Positions 1 through 5,044 are shown, counted from the first letter of the stretch. The stretch is 5,074 bases of DNA from an archaeon (GCA_025453475.1 JALOQH010000047.1:1-5074); one strand, 5' to 3'. Made by a program: numbers and translations. The notes: generated from the letters alone by a model not told the origin.

Positions 1-1
1 A

Positions 2-283
2 TTTTATTTTATTCCGAAAGCAAAAAAAGTCTTTCTTGACTGCGATTTGCAAGTCCGTGCCAGGCGCATTCTTGAGGACAAGTCAAGAAAAGAGAAAAAT
101 GAAGATTTGAAAAGCGCGATTAAAAATATTCAAGCCCGTGAAAAATCAGAACTCTCAAGATACAAGAAATACTACAATGTAGACCCGTATAAACCGGAAA
201 ACTATGAGATTGTCATAGACACGACAAATCTCACAGTAAAGCAGACAGGAGAAAAAATTCTTGAATTCTTAAAATCTAATTAA
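2..283 (+). CDS. cmk: Cytidylate kinase, C-terminal part (5' end outside the window)
   Basis: The product phosphorylates CMP/dCMP with ATP in pyrimidine nucleotide salvage and acts in the cytoplasm. The open frame runs in from the left edge, so the P-loop and N-terminal half are missing; 93 residues remain. The visible part reads VFLDCDLQVRARRI, which is the strand plus Arg-rich helix typical of NMP kinases. A helical LID-like region follows, with REKSELSRYKKYYNVD matching the archaeal CMP kinase pattern RExSExxRY, then YEIVIDTTNLTV, the usual final strand and turn of this family, and a short terminal helix. The TTG at 47 is internal, because the frame and the conserved FLD strand lie upstream of it. 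The stop overlaps the end of the convergent methyltransferase gene by 8 bp. Another archaeal NMP kinase is possible but fits less well. Confidence 0.85.
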   Translation, partial: FYFIPKAKKVFLDCDLQVRARRILEDKSRKEKNEDLKSAIKNIQAREKSELSRYKKYYNVDPYKPENYEIVIDTTNLTVKQTGEKILEFLKSN

Positions 284-1046
284 GAACTTTCAAATCAGCC
301 CTATAACGGAACTTGTAAGTGCCGATATCTCCTGCCCTCTCGATTTTTAAAATTTTAATTTTCTTTTTTGCCTTCTCCGCCTCGTTTAAAATCATCTCAC
401 GCATCCTTCCCACATCATCTTCAAGATAAAACCCATAGTAATGAATAATCCCATTCTTCTTAACCCTTGGAAAAGCAACATCAAGGAAATTGTCCTCAAG
501 ATTCGGGCGCGCCATCACAATTCTATCGAACCTCTCGCGCATTTTTGGAAGTCTCCTGCGAACATCTCCCTGAATAATTTCCACATTGCTCAGTTTGTTT
601 CTCTTTGCATTAACAAGAGCATATTTGCTGCATTCCTTGCCCAATTCCACGCTTACAACCCTCCCAGCCTTCGAGTGTTTGGCAATCACAATCGCAAAAG
701 GAGCAACACCTCCGAACATTACAAGCACATCTTCTCCTTTTTTCACCATTCCTGCAATCTTTGCCCTCTCTGCAGCCAATCTTGAAGAGAAATAACAGCT
801 TTCAACATTAAATCTGAATGCGCATCCATTCTCATTATATAATGCCTCAAGATTCTTCTCGCCGGCAAGGAACTTCGTTTTTAACGTGCGAAGCCTTCCG
901 GAGAACTTATTGGTTTTTTCAAGAACAGTTCTAACACTCTTGTTCTTTTTCAGAAAAGCAAGCGCCTCTTTCTTCTTTTCCTTCTGCGTTGTTTTCCTCT
1001 CAAACTTCAATATCGCAATGTTCCCAAGAATATCCTGTCCTTTCAT
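276..1046 (-). CDS. Trm5-like class I SAM-dependent tRNA methyltransferase (short, Trm5c-type), with an altered active-site motif
   Basis: Archaeal Trm5 enzymes make m1G37 in tRNA, next to the anticodon. This 256-aa protein lacks the separate N-terminal D1 domain: it begins at QDILGNIAILKF (about 4-15), the usual start of the second domain. That architecture is Trm5c. It carries CYFSSRLAAER (84-93), VMFGGVAPFAI (109-119, the SAM-binding loop, usually MFAGVGPFSI), VVSVELGKECSKYALVNAKRNK (acidic Glu134 after beta2), DV (161-162), FDRIVM (Asp174) and IIHYYGF (200-206). The family motif after DRVIM is usually NLP; here it is ARP (179-181), so the Asn is replaced. This may mean a divergent or different methyltransferase; the related wyosine enzyme TYW2/Taw2 is an alternative. 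The ATG lies 3 nt after the toxin stop, so translational coupling is likely. The only GGAG (1063-1066) is 16 nt away. Confidence 0.82.
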   Translation of the reverse strand: MKGQDILGNIAILKFERKTTQKEKKKEALAFLKKNKSVRTVLEKTNKFSGRLRTLKTKFLAGEKNLEALYNENGCAFRFNVESCYFSSRLAAERAKIAGMVKKGEDVLVMFGGVAPFAIVIAKHSKAGRVVSVELGKECSKYALVNAKRNKLSNVEIIQGDVRRRLPKMRERFDRIVMARPNLEDNFLDVAFPRVKKNGIIHYYGFYLEDDVGRMREMILNEAEKAKKKIKILKIERAGDIGTYKFRYRADLKVLN

Positions 1047-1049
1047 GTT

Positions 1050-1382
1050 TTAATAACTAAATCTCCTTTCATAATCCTTGTGGTCGAACCATTCAAGAAT
1101 AATAGATACAATCTCCACCTTGGAAGGAGTAGTTATAAAATACAATAATCTCCATCCATCGGGCAGGTCGTACTTCCATAAATTATCTGCCCCGTATTTA
1201 AGAGTATACTCTTCTGGAATCAGCCTCTTCGGAATTTGAATACCACAGAACGCATTGGCTTGGATGTCTCGGATTGCCCGCCCAATATATTTGCGGATTT
1301 CATCATTTTTGTCAAGATTATAAAACTCCTTCTCAATTTTATCATCTGCAAACTTAACTTCTGAGGGTCTGATAAGCTTCAT
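1050..1382 (-). CDS. RelE/ParE-superfamily toxin (archaeal type)
   Basis: Proteins of this fold are small toxins of type II toxin-antitoxin modules; RelE members cleave mRNA on the ribosome. The 110-aa length fits. The N-terminal half has the two helices usual in the family (about 14-45, ending RAIRDIQAN). The core strands follow: LWKYDLPDGWRLLYFI (68-83) and VEIVSIILEWFDH (89-101), then the C-terminal tail HKDYERRFSY. The Arg in GWRLLY and the His/Tyr/Arg in the tail are plausible counterparts of RNase residues in RelE/YoeB, but I cannot align them with certainty. The start is set by an ATGA overlap with the upstream antitoxin stop, which implies coupled translation. Toxin activity is inferred from family and context. 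Confidence 0.78.
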   Translation of the reverse strand: MKLIRPSEVKFADDKIEKEFYNLDKNDEIRKYIGRAIRDIQANAFCGIQIPKRLIPEEYTLKYGADNLWKYDLPDGWRLLYFITTPSKVEIVSIILEWFDHKDYERRFSY

Positions 1383-1654
1383 AGTTTTATTGCCTTTCTA
1401 TGCGCAAATCTCTTTGCTGTTTCAGGATTCCAGATATAACCCACCTTCCCAATAGAATCTATTGCAATCTTGTTTATGCTTTGCAAATAATCGAGTATCA
1501 CCAGATAAGTCTGCCACATTACTTTTCTTGGCAGTTTCTTCCATAATTCTGTCCTGTTAAACTCCCCGCTGAATTCTTTTATGGTGCGTTCTACCATTAA
1601 TACTGTGTCCAGTGTTGGAGACCTGACAAAGGGATTTTGTTCGGCTTTTTGCAT
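1379..1654 (-). CDS. Winged-helix antitoxin partner of the RelE-type toxin
   Basis: This 91-aa protein is the first gene of the minus-strand operon and probably neutralises the toxin and represses its own promoter. It resembles archaeal winged helix-turn-helix proteins seen beside RelE-like genes: SPTLDTVLMVERTIKEFSG (12-30) would be helix 1, RTELWKKLP (34-42) helix 2, RKVMWQTYLVILDYLQS (43-59) the recognition helix, and KIAIDSIGKVGYIWNPE (62-78) the beta wing. It is not a ribbon-helix-helix or RelB-type antitoxin by sequence. The ATG at 1654-1652 lies 25-26 nt from the centre of a minus-strand TATA box with no Shine-Dalgarno between, so the mRNA is likely leaderless. A 16-bp palindrome at 1664-1679 is a natural operator. 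The antitoxin role is inferred from gene order and fold. Confidence 0.72.
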   Translation of the reverse strand: MQKAEQNPFVRSPTLDTVLMVERTIKEFSGEFNRTELWKKLPRKVMWQTYLVILDYLQSINKIAIDSIGKVGYIWNPETAKRFAHRKAIKL

Positions 1655-1663
1655 AACTCTCAG

Positions 1664-1679
1664 TATATCAATTGATATA
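1664..1679. repeat. 16-bp perfect palindrome, probable antitoxin operator
   Basis: The sequence TATATCAATTGATATA equals its own reverse complement. It lies between the minus-strand TATA box, which it overlaps by five bases, and the antitoxin start 9 nt further. Its position fits autorepression by the antitoxin or antitoxin-toxin complex. The AT-rich composition makes a chance palindrome less improbable than usual. Confidence 0.6.
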
Positions 1680-1683
1680 TAAA
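1675..1683 (-). promoter_or_regulatory. TATA box of the antitoxin-toxin-methyltransferase operon
   Basis: Read on the minus strand, AAGG (BRE-like) is followed by TTTATATAT. The centre at 1679 places transcription start near 1653, at the antitoxin ATG itself. The box is partly inside the 16-bp palindrome, so a bound repressor would block TBP. Confidence 0.7.
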
Positions 1684-1699
1684 CCTTTGCGAGATAAGG

Positions 1700-1708
1700 T
1701 TTAAATAT
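1700..1708 (+). promoter_or_regulatory. TATA box of the small membrane protein gene
   Basis: TTTAAATAT preceded by AAGG mirrors the divergent promoter. It predicts transcription start near 1730, giving a leader of about 16 nt that carries the GAGG ribosome binding site. Confidence 0.6.
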
Positions 1709-1736
1709 AAATCTACCTAAAAATATCTATAAACAA

Positions 1737-1740
1737 GAGG
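1737..1740 (+). promoter_or_regulatory. Shine-Dalgarno site of the small membrane protein gene
   Basis: GAGG lies 5 nt before the ATG at 1746 and supports that start. It is the only well-placed Shine-Dalgarno upstream of a start in this window; the other promoter-proximal genes appear leaderless. Confidence 0.65.
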
Positions 1741-1745
1741 TTAAA

Positions 1746-2039
1746 ATGAGGCTAAAGAAAAAAGTTGTGGGTTATGTTCTCTCAATCGCAGGACTTGTTA
1801 TATTCCTGTACGGCGCAACTCCAAAGATCCAGGAAATAGTTGCGAAAGTGCTTCCTTTCACTAGCAAGCTCCCGATGAGCACAGTCATCACCGCAGGCGT
1901 AATAATCGCGCTTGGCGGAATCGGGCTCCTTGTCTGGGCAGCAAGAGAAAAAGCAGAACAGCCAAAGGAAGTCCCGATATACGCAGGGCACGGCAGTGAA
2001 AGAAAAATAGTCGGCATCCAGAGAATGGGCAAGCAGTAA
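1746..2039 (+). CDS. Small uncharacterised membrane protein with two transmembrane segments
   Basis: The 97-aa product has a basic N-terminus (MRLKKK), a first membrane helix at about 8-24, an external loop (PKIQEIVAKVLPFTSKLP, 26-43), a second helix at about 46-65 rich in Gly and Ile, and a basic cytoplasmic tail. By the positive-inside rule both ends are cytoplasmic. The tail ends with EVPIYAGHGSERKIVGIQR (75-93), a compact Pro/Gly-containing strand-like segment that looks conserved rather than random. I do not recognise the family. The start is supported by GAGG 5 nt upstream and a TATA box at 1700-1708. It is transcribed divergently from the toxin-antitoxin operon through a shared symmetric control region, and ends 41 bp before the convergent 261-aa membrane protein gene. 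Confidence 0.75.
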   Translation: MRLKKKVVGYVLSIAGLVIFLYGATPKIQEIVAKVLPFTSKLPMSTVITAGVIIALGGIGLLVWAAREKAEQPKEVPIYAGHGSERKIVGIQRMGKQ

Positions 2040-2080
2040 ATTAGTTCTTCGAATTTTTTAGATTAAATTTTAAAATCAGA
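2040..2080. terminator. Convergent intergenic region, probable bidirectional T-rich termination
   Basis: This 41-bp gap between two convergent stops has a T6 run at 2054-2059 for the + gene and a small palindrome ATTTTAAAAT near 2067-2076. Archaeal termination often uses T-runs without strong hairpins. Nothing else is visible here. Confidence 0.4.
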
Positions 2081-2866
2081 TTAAAGCGCAGCCTTGGTTC
2101 CTATATCCCCGCCAAGCTTCTTCATCTCAGCAATAAGCTCTCCCCTTTTCTCCTCAGCTTCCTTTGTATTAAGGTCTTCTATTGCTTTGTATTCCCTCTG
2201 CAGCTCAAGCAGCCTGTCCCTTCTGCTCTTTCCCAAGAATTCTTCAATCTTCATAAGCCCAAAGTACTTTCTCACCTGGTTGTCAAAGATTATCAAGGCG
2301 ATTGCAGCAATAATTGTTCCCCAGAACAGATACTTTGAGAGGTCATCAAGCTGAGGGTATTTATTGAAGAAGATTGCACCCATTACAACTAAGTAAAGAA
2401 TCCACCCCGCCTTTCTTCCTGTCGCAGAAGCTATGGACTTATGCACGAAAAAGAAGTAGATTATCAAAGGCAGAAGTGTCAGCAAAGCAACCCCCAGGAT
2501 GCCATAAGTTGACTGTATCCAATTTTCAATTAATCTCTCTGGCATGAATCTCACAGCCATTATAGAAACAACTGCCGCAATAACTAAAGCAACTTTCTTG
2601 TTCTCCTTGAACATAGGCACAGCACTCGCAGCTGTTTTTATCATCACAAAAAGCAGCAAAAGAAGCAAGCCCTTAATGAAGAAGTATTCCCCATAAGCAT
2701 ATTGAGGTCCGATTAAAGCCTCAAGAACAGGGCCAAGAATATCGGCAATTGTCTGCATTGCTGTCTGCATGGTATACCTTATATCGAACGGCAGAGCACT
2801 GGCAAATGGCGCAATTGCAAGGACCAAAGCCCCAAGCATAAATCCAAACCTCTTCTTAATATTCAT
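2081..2866 (-). CDS. Uncharacterised polytopic membrane protein with signal peptide and charged helical tail (paralogue A)
   Basis: The ATG at 2866-2864 gives 261 aa. An upstream ATG at 2989 would add 41 residues antisense to the neighbour's start and place the signal peptide internally, so I reject it. The chosen start has a basic N-region (NIKKR), a hydrophobic core and an ASA cleavage site after residue 24, and sits 25 nt from the centre of a TATA box. Membrane segments lie at about 62-79, 91-107, 122-141, 152-168 and 177-194. The loops after segments 1 and 3 and the C-terminus are basic, putting the tail in the cytoplasm. The tail (198-261) is charged and helical (RDRLLELQREYKAIEDLNTKEAEEKRGELIAEMKK), possibly coiled coil. 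SAVPMFKENK (81-90) and YGILGVALLTLLPLIIYFFF (121-140) align with paralogue B. Function unknown. Confidence 0.75.
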   Translation of the reverse strand: MNIKKRFGFMLGALVLAIAPFASALPFDIRYTMQTAMQTIADILGPVLEALIGPQYAYGEYFFIKGLLLLLLFVMIKTAASAVPMFKENKKVALVIAAVVSIMAVRFMPERLIENWIQSTYGILGVALLTLLPLIIYFFFVHKSIASATGRKAGWILYLVVMGAIFFNKYPQLDDLSKYLFWGTIIAAIALIIFDNQVRKYFGLMKIEEFLGKSRRDRLLELQREYKAIEDLNTKEAEEKRGELIAEMKKLGGDIGTKAAL

Positions 2867-2886
2867 GCTCAAAACAGCAATTCCAA

Positions 2887-2895
2887 CTTTAAAAA
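2887..2895 (-). promoter_or_regulatory. Candidate TATA box for paralogue A
   Basis: On the minus strand TTTTTAAAG is centred at 2891, 25 nt before the ATG at 2866, which predicts a leaderless mRNA. A second TATA-like CTTTTATAG at 2909-2917 would give a leader of about 20 nt. Confidence 0.5.
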
Positions 2896-2944
2896 CATTC
2901 TCATAAACTATAAAAGAGAATATATTCCAGAGAGCAATAATAAT

Positions 2945-2954
2945 CTTTATAAAC
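2945..2954 (+). promoter_or_regulatory. TATA box of paralogue B
   Basis: CTTTATAAAC is centred 25-26 nt upstream of the ATG at 2975, with no Shine-Dalgarno between, which predicts a leaderless transcript. It lies in the 108-bp divergent region shared with paralogue A. Confidence 0.68.
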
Positions 2955-2974
2955 CAAAAAGACATCACTAAATC

Positions 2975-3775
2975 ATGAAAAAAGAGCATAAGTTCCTGGC
3001 AATTTTGTTATTAAGCGTATTTGCTGTTGCGATTATTGCAGGCGTTGTGAGCGCCGCAACTCTTGGAGAAACGATAAAAGGAAAGTTATCTGGTCCTGTG
3101 TCAGAAGCCACTCAGGGAACAGTCGCGAAGATTTTATTGATGTTGTTGGTTGTTTTATTAGTATACTCCATATTTTCATTTATTCCAATATTCCCCAAGG
3201 ATAATCCCTATATTCAATGGGGAGTATCAATCATTGTAGGAATTTTATCATTCGTCTTCGTCTCAACGGAAAATATCAAATACATTCTCGCAAATTACGA
3301 AGCTCTCGGAATAATGCTGACAACAATTATCCCGTTGGTAATTTTGATTGTTTTTACAACACAGATGAGAAAGAGCGGCTTTGAATATGCGGGATTGATA
3401 AACAAAGTATTAATCCTGGGGTATGCAATTTATGTGGGCGTTAGGTGGGCATCAATAACCTGGAATCTTGATACTTCCAAACCAGTACCAGAACTTGCAT
3501 GGCTTTATCCATTAACCATTGTTGGACTAATTATCTGGTTGATTATTGAAAAATGGGTATGGTACAAGTTCTTAAAAGCAGCTGCTTCCGGAGGAATGGA
3601 CGAAGCTAAAAAGGTAATGGTTTCTCGCTATGAATCAGAGATATCAAGATTAACTAGAGAAGTGAATGATGCGAAATCAGCAGAATCTAAAGAAATTCTG
3701 ATAAAAGAGTTCAATAGAACAGCAGCAGATGCTAGAAAGTGGGGTTTAAGCGTAAAAGATTGGGGAACAATGTAA
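2975..3775 (+). CDS. Uncharacterised polytopic membrane protein with signal peptide and coiled-coil tail (paralogue B)
   Basis: The 266-aa product starts MKKEHK, then a hydrophobic core and VSA cleavage site after residue 27. Five membrane segments follow at about 51-70, 80-96, 107-127, 141-158 and 174-193, then a charged helical tail at about 205-252 (YESEISRLTREVNDAKSAESKEILIKEF) with coiled-coil character. Positive charges after segment 3 (TTQMRKSGF) and at the C-terminus put the tail inside the cell. FSFIPIFPKDN (67-77) matches SAVPMFKENK of paralogue A, and YEALGIMLTTIIPLVILIVF (108-127) matches YGILGVALLTLLPLIIYFFF, so A and B are divergent paralogues in opposite orientations. Codon use is more AT-rich (tta, gtt, att) than in the next gene. 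The start agrees with a leaderless promoter. I cannot name a function; an envelope scaffold, channel or secretion part would fit the topology. Confidence 0.82.
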   Translation: MKKEHKFLAILLLSVFAVAIIAGVVSAATLGETIKGKLSGPVSEATQGTVAKILLMLLVVLLVYSIFSFIPIFPKDNPYIQWGVSIIVGILSFVFVSTENIKYILANYEALGIMLTTIIPLVILIVFTTQMRKSGFEYAGLINKVLILGYAIYVGVRWASITWNLDTSKPVPELAWLYPLTIVGLIIWLIIEKWVWYKFLKAAASGGMDEAKKVMVSRYESEISRLTREVNDAKSAESKEILIKEFNRTAADARKWGLSVKDWGTM

Positions 3776-3788
3776 CTAAACCCCAATC
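3741..3788 (+). terminator. Two mutually exclusive hairpins across the end of paralogue B
   Basis: GGGGTTTA (3741-3748) pairs perfectly with TAAACCCC (3777-3784), and GATTGGGG (3758-3765) pairs perfectly with CCCCAATC (3781-3788). The two 8-bp stems share the CCCC at 3781-3784 and cannot both form. They span the stop codon and end exactly where the next TATA box begins. This could be a 3'-end stabiliser or terminator for gene B; chance is not excluded. Confidence 0.4.
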
Positions 3789-3797
3789 CTTATAAAT
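3789..3797 (+). promoter_or_regulatory. TATA box of the third membrane protein gene
   Basis: CTTATAAAT is centred 25 nt upstream of the ATG at 3818, with no Shine-Dalgarno between, so a leaderless mRNA is expected. The upstream BRE position overlaps the 3' arm of the hairpin ending at 3788. Confidence 0.66.
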
Positions 3798-3817
3798 TCC
3801 CTTTTATTGTTTAATTC

Positions 3818-4852
3818 ATGAAAAAAGAGCTAAGAATTATTGCGCTGTTTGCAGTATTTATCCTGTTATTCTCGTTGTTGCCGTTCATCCGTGCACAGGA
3901 TGCGGCAACAGCGGGTTCAACTCCTGAGACTTCGCCGGAGCCTGATAATACTGAAGCATCTCCGACTCTTGAAGAATACGGGGAGATGACTCCTGGCGAG
4001 CAGATAGAGCAGACAGTTGGGTTTAATCCTGAGAAAGTCCCAAAAACCCCCCAGGAAACGCGCGATTACCTGCAGCAGGAATGGACAAAAATTGTTGTTA
4101 GCAAGCCAGTTATCGGCAAAATTCATAGTTTCTTCGTTGCTCACCCGCTTATATTCAAGATTTTTTTCAACTACCCTTATGAGTTTTCCCTGACTTTCTT
4201 TATAATCCTCTTTCTTTGGGTTTTCATTATGGTGGCGATGGCAAGCCTGCTCTCGAAGAGCGAGCTGCTTAATGGCCCTGCTTCCTGGGCAATAGGTGTT
4301 GGTGCGTCAGTTGTACTTGCCCACACCGGAGTATTCAAAGCATTGTCCATATTCATGTCAAATCTCGCACTCGCAAGAGAGACGTGGTTGATGCGCACCA
4401 TAATCTGGGTAATTCTGCTGACTATCTGGATCGTGCTTATGTATATTGACTGGGCAATAGCCGAGAAATTAAAGGAGATGAAAAAGGAAAAAGCCGCTCA
4501 AAAAACCGCAGAAGAAGCAGAGCAGGCAGGAAAGAAGATTGAGGCTCTCGAAAAAGGCATGAAATTCTCGCCGAATCCAAAAAAGAAATTAGTTACTGCG
4601 ATAAATGCCCCGGTTGATGAAGTTATCAGAGTTACAACAACTGCTGCTGCCCAGGTCACCCATTCCTGCTTGAATATGGGAACAAATTTGAGAAGGGTCT
4701 GCATCAGCACCGCAAAGCATGCCAGAATTACGATAATCACAATCAGCAGATTAAAACTGATGCTCTCGCCAGACTTTAGCCCGAATGCAATTCTGGCCAA
4801 AATCTGCAGATTTTCCGGAATAACAACCTCTTTCTCAAGAAGCTTGTCCTGA
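3818..4852 (+). CDS. Signal-peptide membrane protein with three transmembrane segments and coiled coil; C-terminal ~90 residues not genuine (gene C)
   Basis: The open frame is 344 aa, but only about residues 1-250 look real. A signal peptide (KKELR, hydrophobic core, cleavage near IRA/Q at 26) is followed by an external stretch rich in Thr, Ser, Pro and Glu (27-60). A helical DYLQQEWTKIVV...IHSFFVAHPLIF region (83-113) comes next. Membrane segments are at about 122-144, 154-176 and 189-212, then a charged coiled coil (216-248, EKLKEMKKEKAAQKTAEEAEQAGKKIEALEKG). After about residue 250 the frame is antisense to the signal-peptide and first membrane regions of the minus-strand gene ending at 4498, and its composition becomes unlike a membrane protein tail (SCLNMGTNLRRVCISTAK). 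The true C-terminus is therefore lost or replaced near 4550-4600. Function unknown; architecture matches its neighbours (exported N-terminus, membrane bundle, cytoplasmic coiled coil). Confidence 0.68.
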   Translation: MKKELRIIALFAVFILLFSLLPFIRAQDAATAGSTPETSPEPDNTEASPTLEEYGEMTPGEQIEQTVGFNPEKVPKTPQETRDYLQQEWTKIVVSKPVIGKIHSFFVAHPLIFKIFFNYPYEFSLTFFIILFLWVFIMVAMASLLSKSELLNGPASWAIGVGASVVLAHTGVFKALSIFMSNLALARETWLMRTIIWVILLTIWIVLMYIDWAIAEKLKEMKKEKAAQKTAEEAEQAGKKIEALEKGMKFSPNPKKKLVTAINAPVDEVIRVTTTAAAQVTHSCLNMGTNLRRVCISTAKHARITIITISRLKLMLSPDFSPNAILAKICRFSGITTSFSRSLS

Positions 4853-4998
4853 GCAGCCTGTGCATCTTCCTTCGTAGGAACAGCCGGAGTTGTTGCTGCC
4901 GCAGCATCTGCAGCCACTGCCCCATTATCAGCATAAACATTCGCTGCAAGCAAGGCTAAAACAAAAACACACAAAATAATAACGCCCTCTTTTCTCAT
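4498..4998 (-). CDS. Signal-peptide membrane protein, probably truncated paralogue (gene D)
   Basis: The ATG at 4998-4996 gives MRKEGVIILCVFVLALLAANVYA, a clear signal peptide cut near residue 23. A TTG at 5013 adds five residues before the basic N-region and is less likely. An Ala/Thr/Pro-rich linker (24-45) leads to EDAQAAQDKLLEKEVVIPENLQILARIAFGL (44-74), membrane segment 1 (81-101), KFVPIFKQEW (104-113) and membrane segment 2 (about 114-137). VPIFK matches VPMFK of paralogue A and IPIFP of paralogue B, so this is the N-terminal half of the same family. After about residue 145 the frame (MPFSRASIFFPACSASSAVF) is only the antisense of gene C's coiled coil. Membrane segments 3-5 and the charged tail expected from A and B (roughly 120 residues) are missing. 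The product, if made, is probably non-functional or altered. Confidence 0.66.
   Translation of the reverse strand: MRKEGVIILCVFVLALLAANVYADNGAVAADAAAATTPAVPTKEDAQAAQDKLLEKEVVIPENLQILARIAFGLKSGESISFNLLIVIIVILACFAVLMQTLLKFVPIFKQEWVTWAAAVVVTLITSSTGAFIAVTNFFFGFGENFMPFSRASIFFPACSASSAVF
4550..4600. other. Junction where gene C sense switches to gene D antisense
   Basis: Left of here the + frame encodes a convincing coiled coil; right of here the minus frame encodes a convincing family membrane region. Both frames stay open across it, to 4852 (+) and 4498 (-). No inverted repeat, transposon end or target duplication is visible at the point of change. Confidence 0.6.
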
Positions 4999-5018
4999 GA
5001 TAAAATAACTCAATAACG

Positions 5019-5026
5019 GTTTAAAT
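5019..5026 (-). promoter_or_regulatory. TATA box of gene D
   Basis: On the minus strand ATTTAAAC is centred about 25 nt before the ATG at 4998, again the leaderless spacing. This supports 4998 rather than 5013 as the start and shows that the 5' end of gene D is intact. Confidence 0.6.
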
Positions 5027-5044
5027 TAGTTTCTACCTGCGTTC

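Larger units (their letters stand above)
1675..1708. repeat. 13-bp inverted repeat holding both divergent promoters
   Basis: Arm 1675-1687 pairs with arm 1696-1708 at 12 of 13 positions (the mismatch is A1679/A1704), separated by the 8-nt spacer 1688-1695. Read outward, the arms are AAGGTTTATATAT (minus) and AAGGTTTAAATAT (plus), so each arm is one BRE plus TATA box. Confidence 0.7.

Noticed and set aside
441..795. Two plus-strand open frames inside the methyltransferase gene
   Set aside because: Both are antisense to strongly conserved methyltransferase motifs and have no recognisable domain or start signal.
1772..2032. Minus-strand open frames opposite the small membrane protein
   Set aside because: The plus gene has a TATA box, a Shine-Dalgarno and two clean membrane helices; the antisense frames have none of these.
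2094..2354. Plus-strand open frame opposite the tail of paralogue A
   Set aside because: It is the Ser-rich antisense of a charged helical region, with no ribosome binding site or TATA box.
2867..2989. 41-residue N-terminal extension of paralogue A from an ATG at 2989
   Set aside because: It would overlap the start of paralogue B in antisense, run over both promoters and bury a standard signal peptide inside the protein. The ATG at 2866 has a well-spaced TATA box.
3917..4401. Minus-strand open frames opposite gene C
   Set aside because: They lie antisense to the signal-peptide linker and membrane helices of gene C and have no initiation signals.
4999..5013. TTG start for gene D at 5013
   Set aside because: It adds MSYFI before the basic signal-peptide start, and the TATA spacing favours the ATG at 4998.
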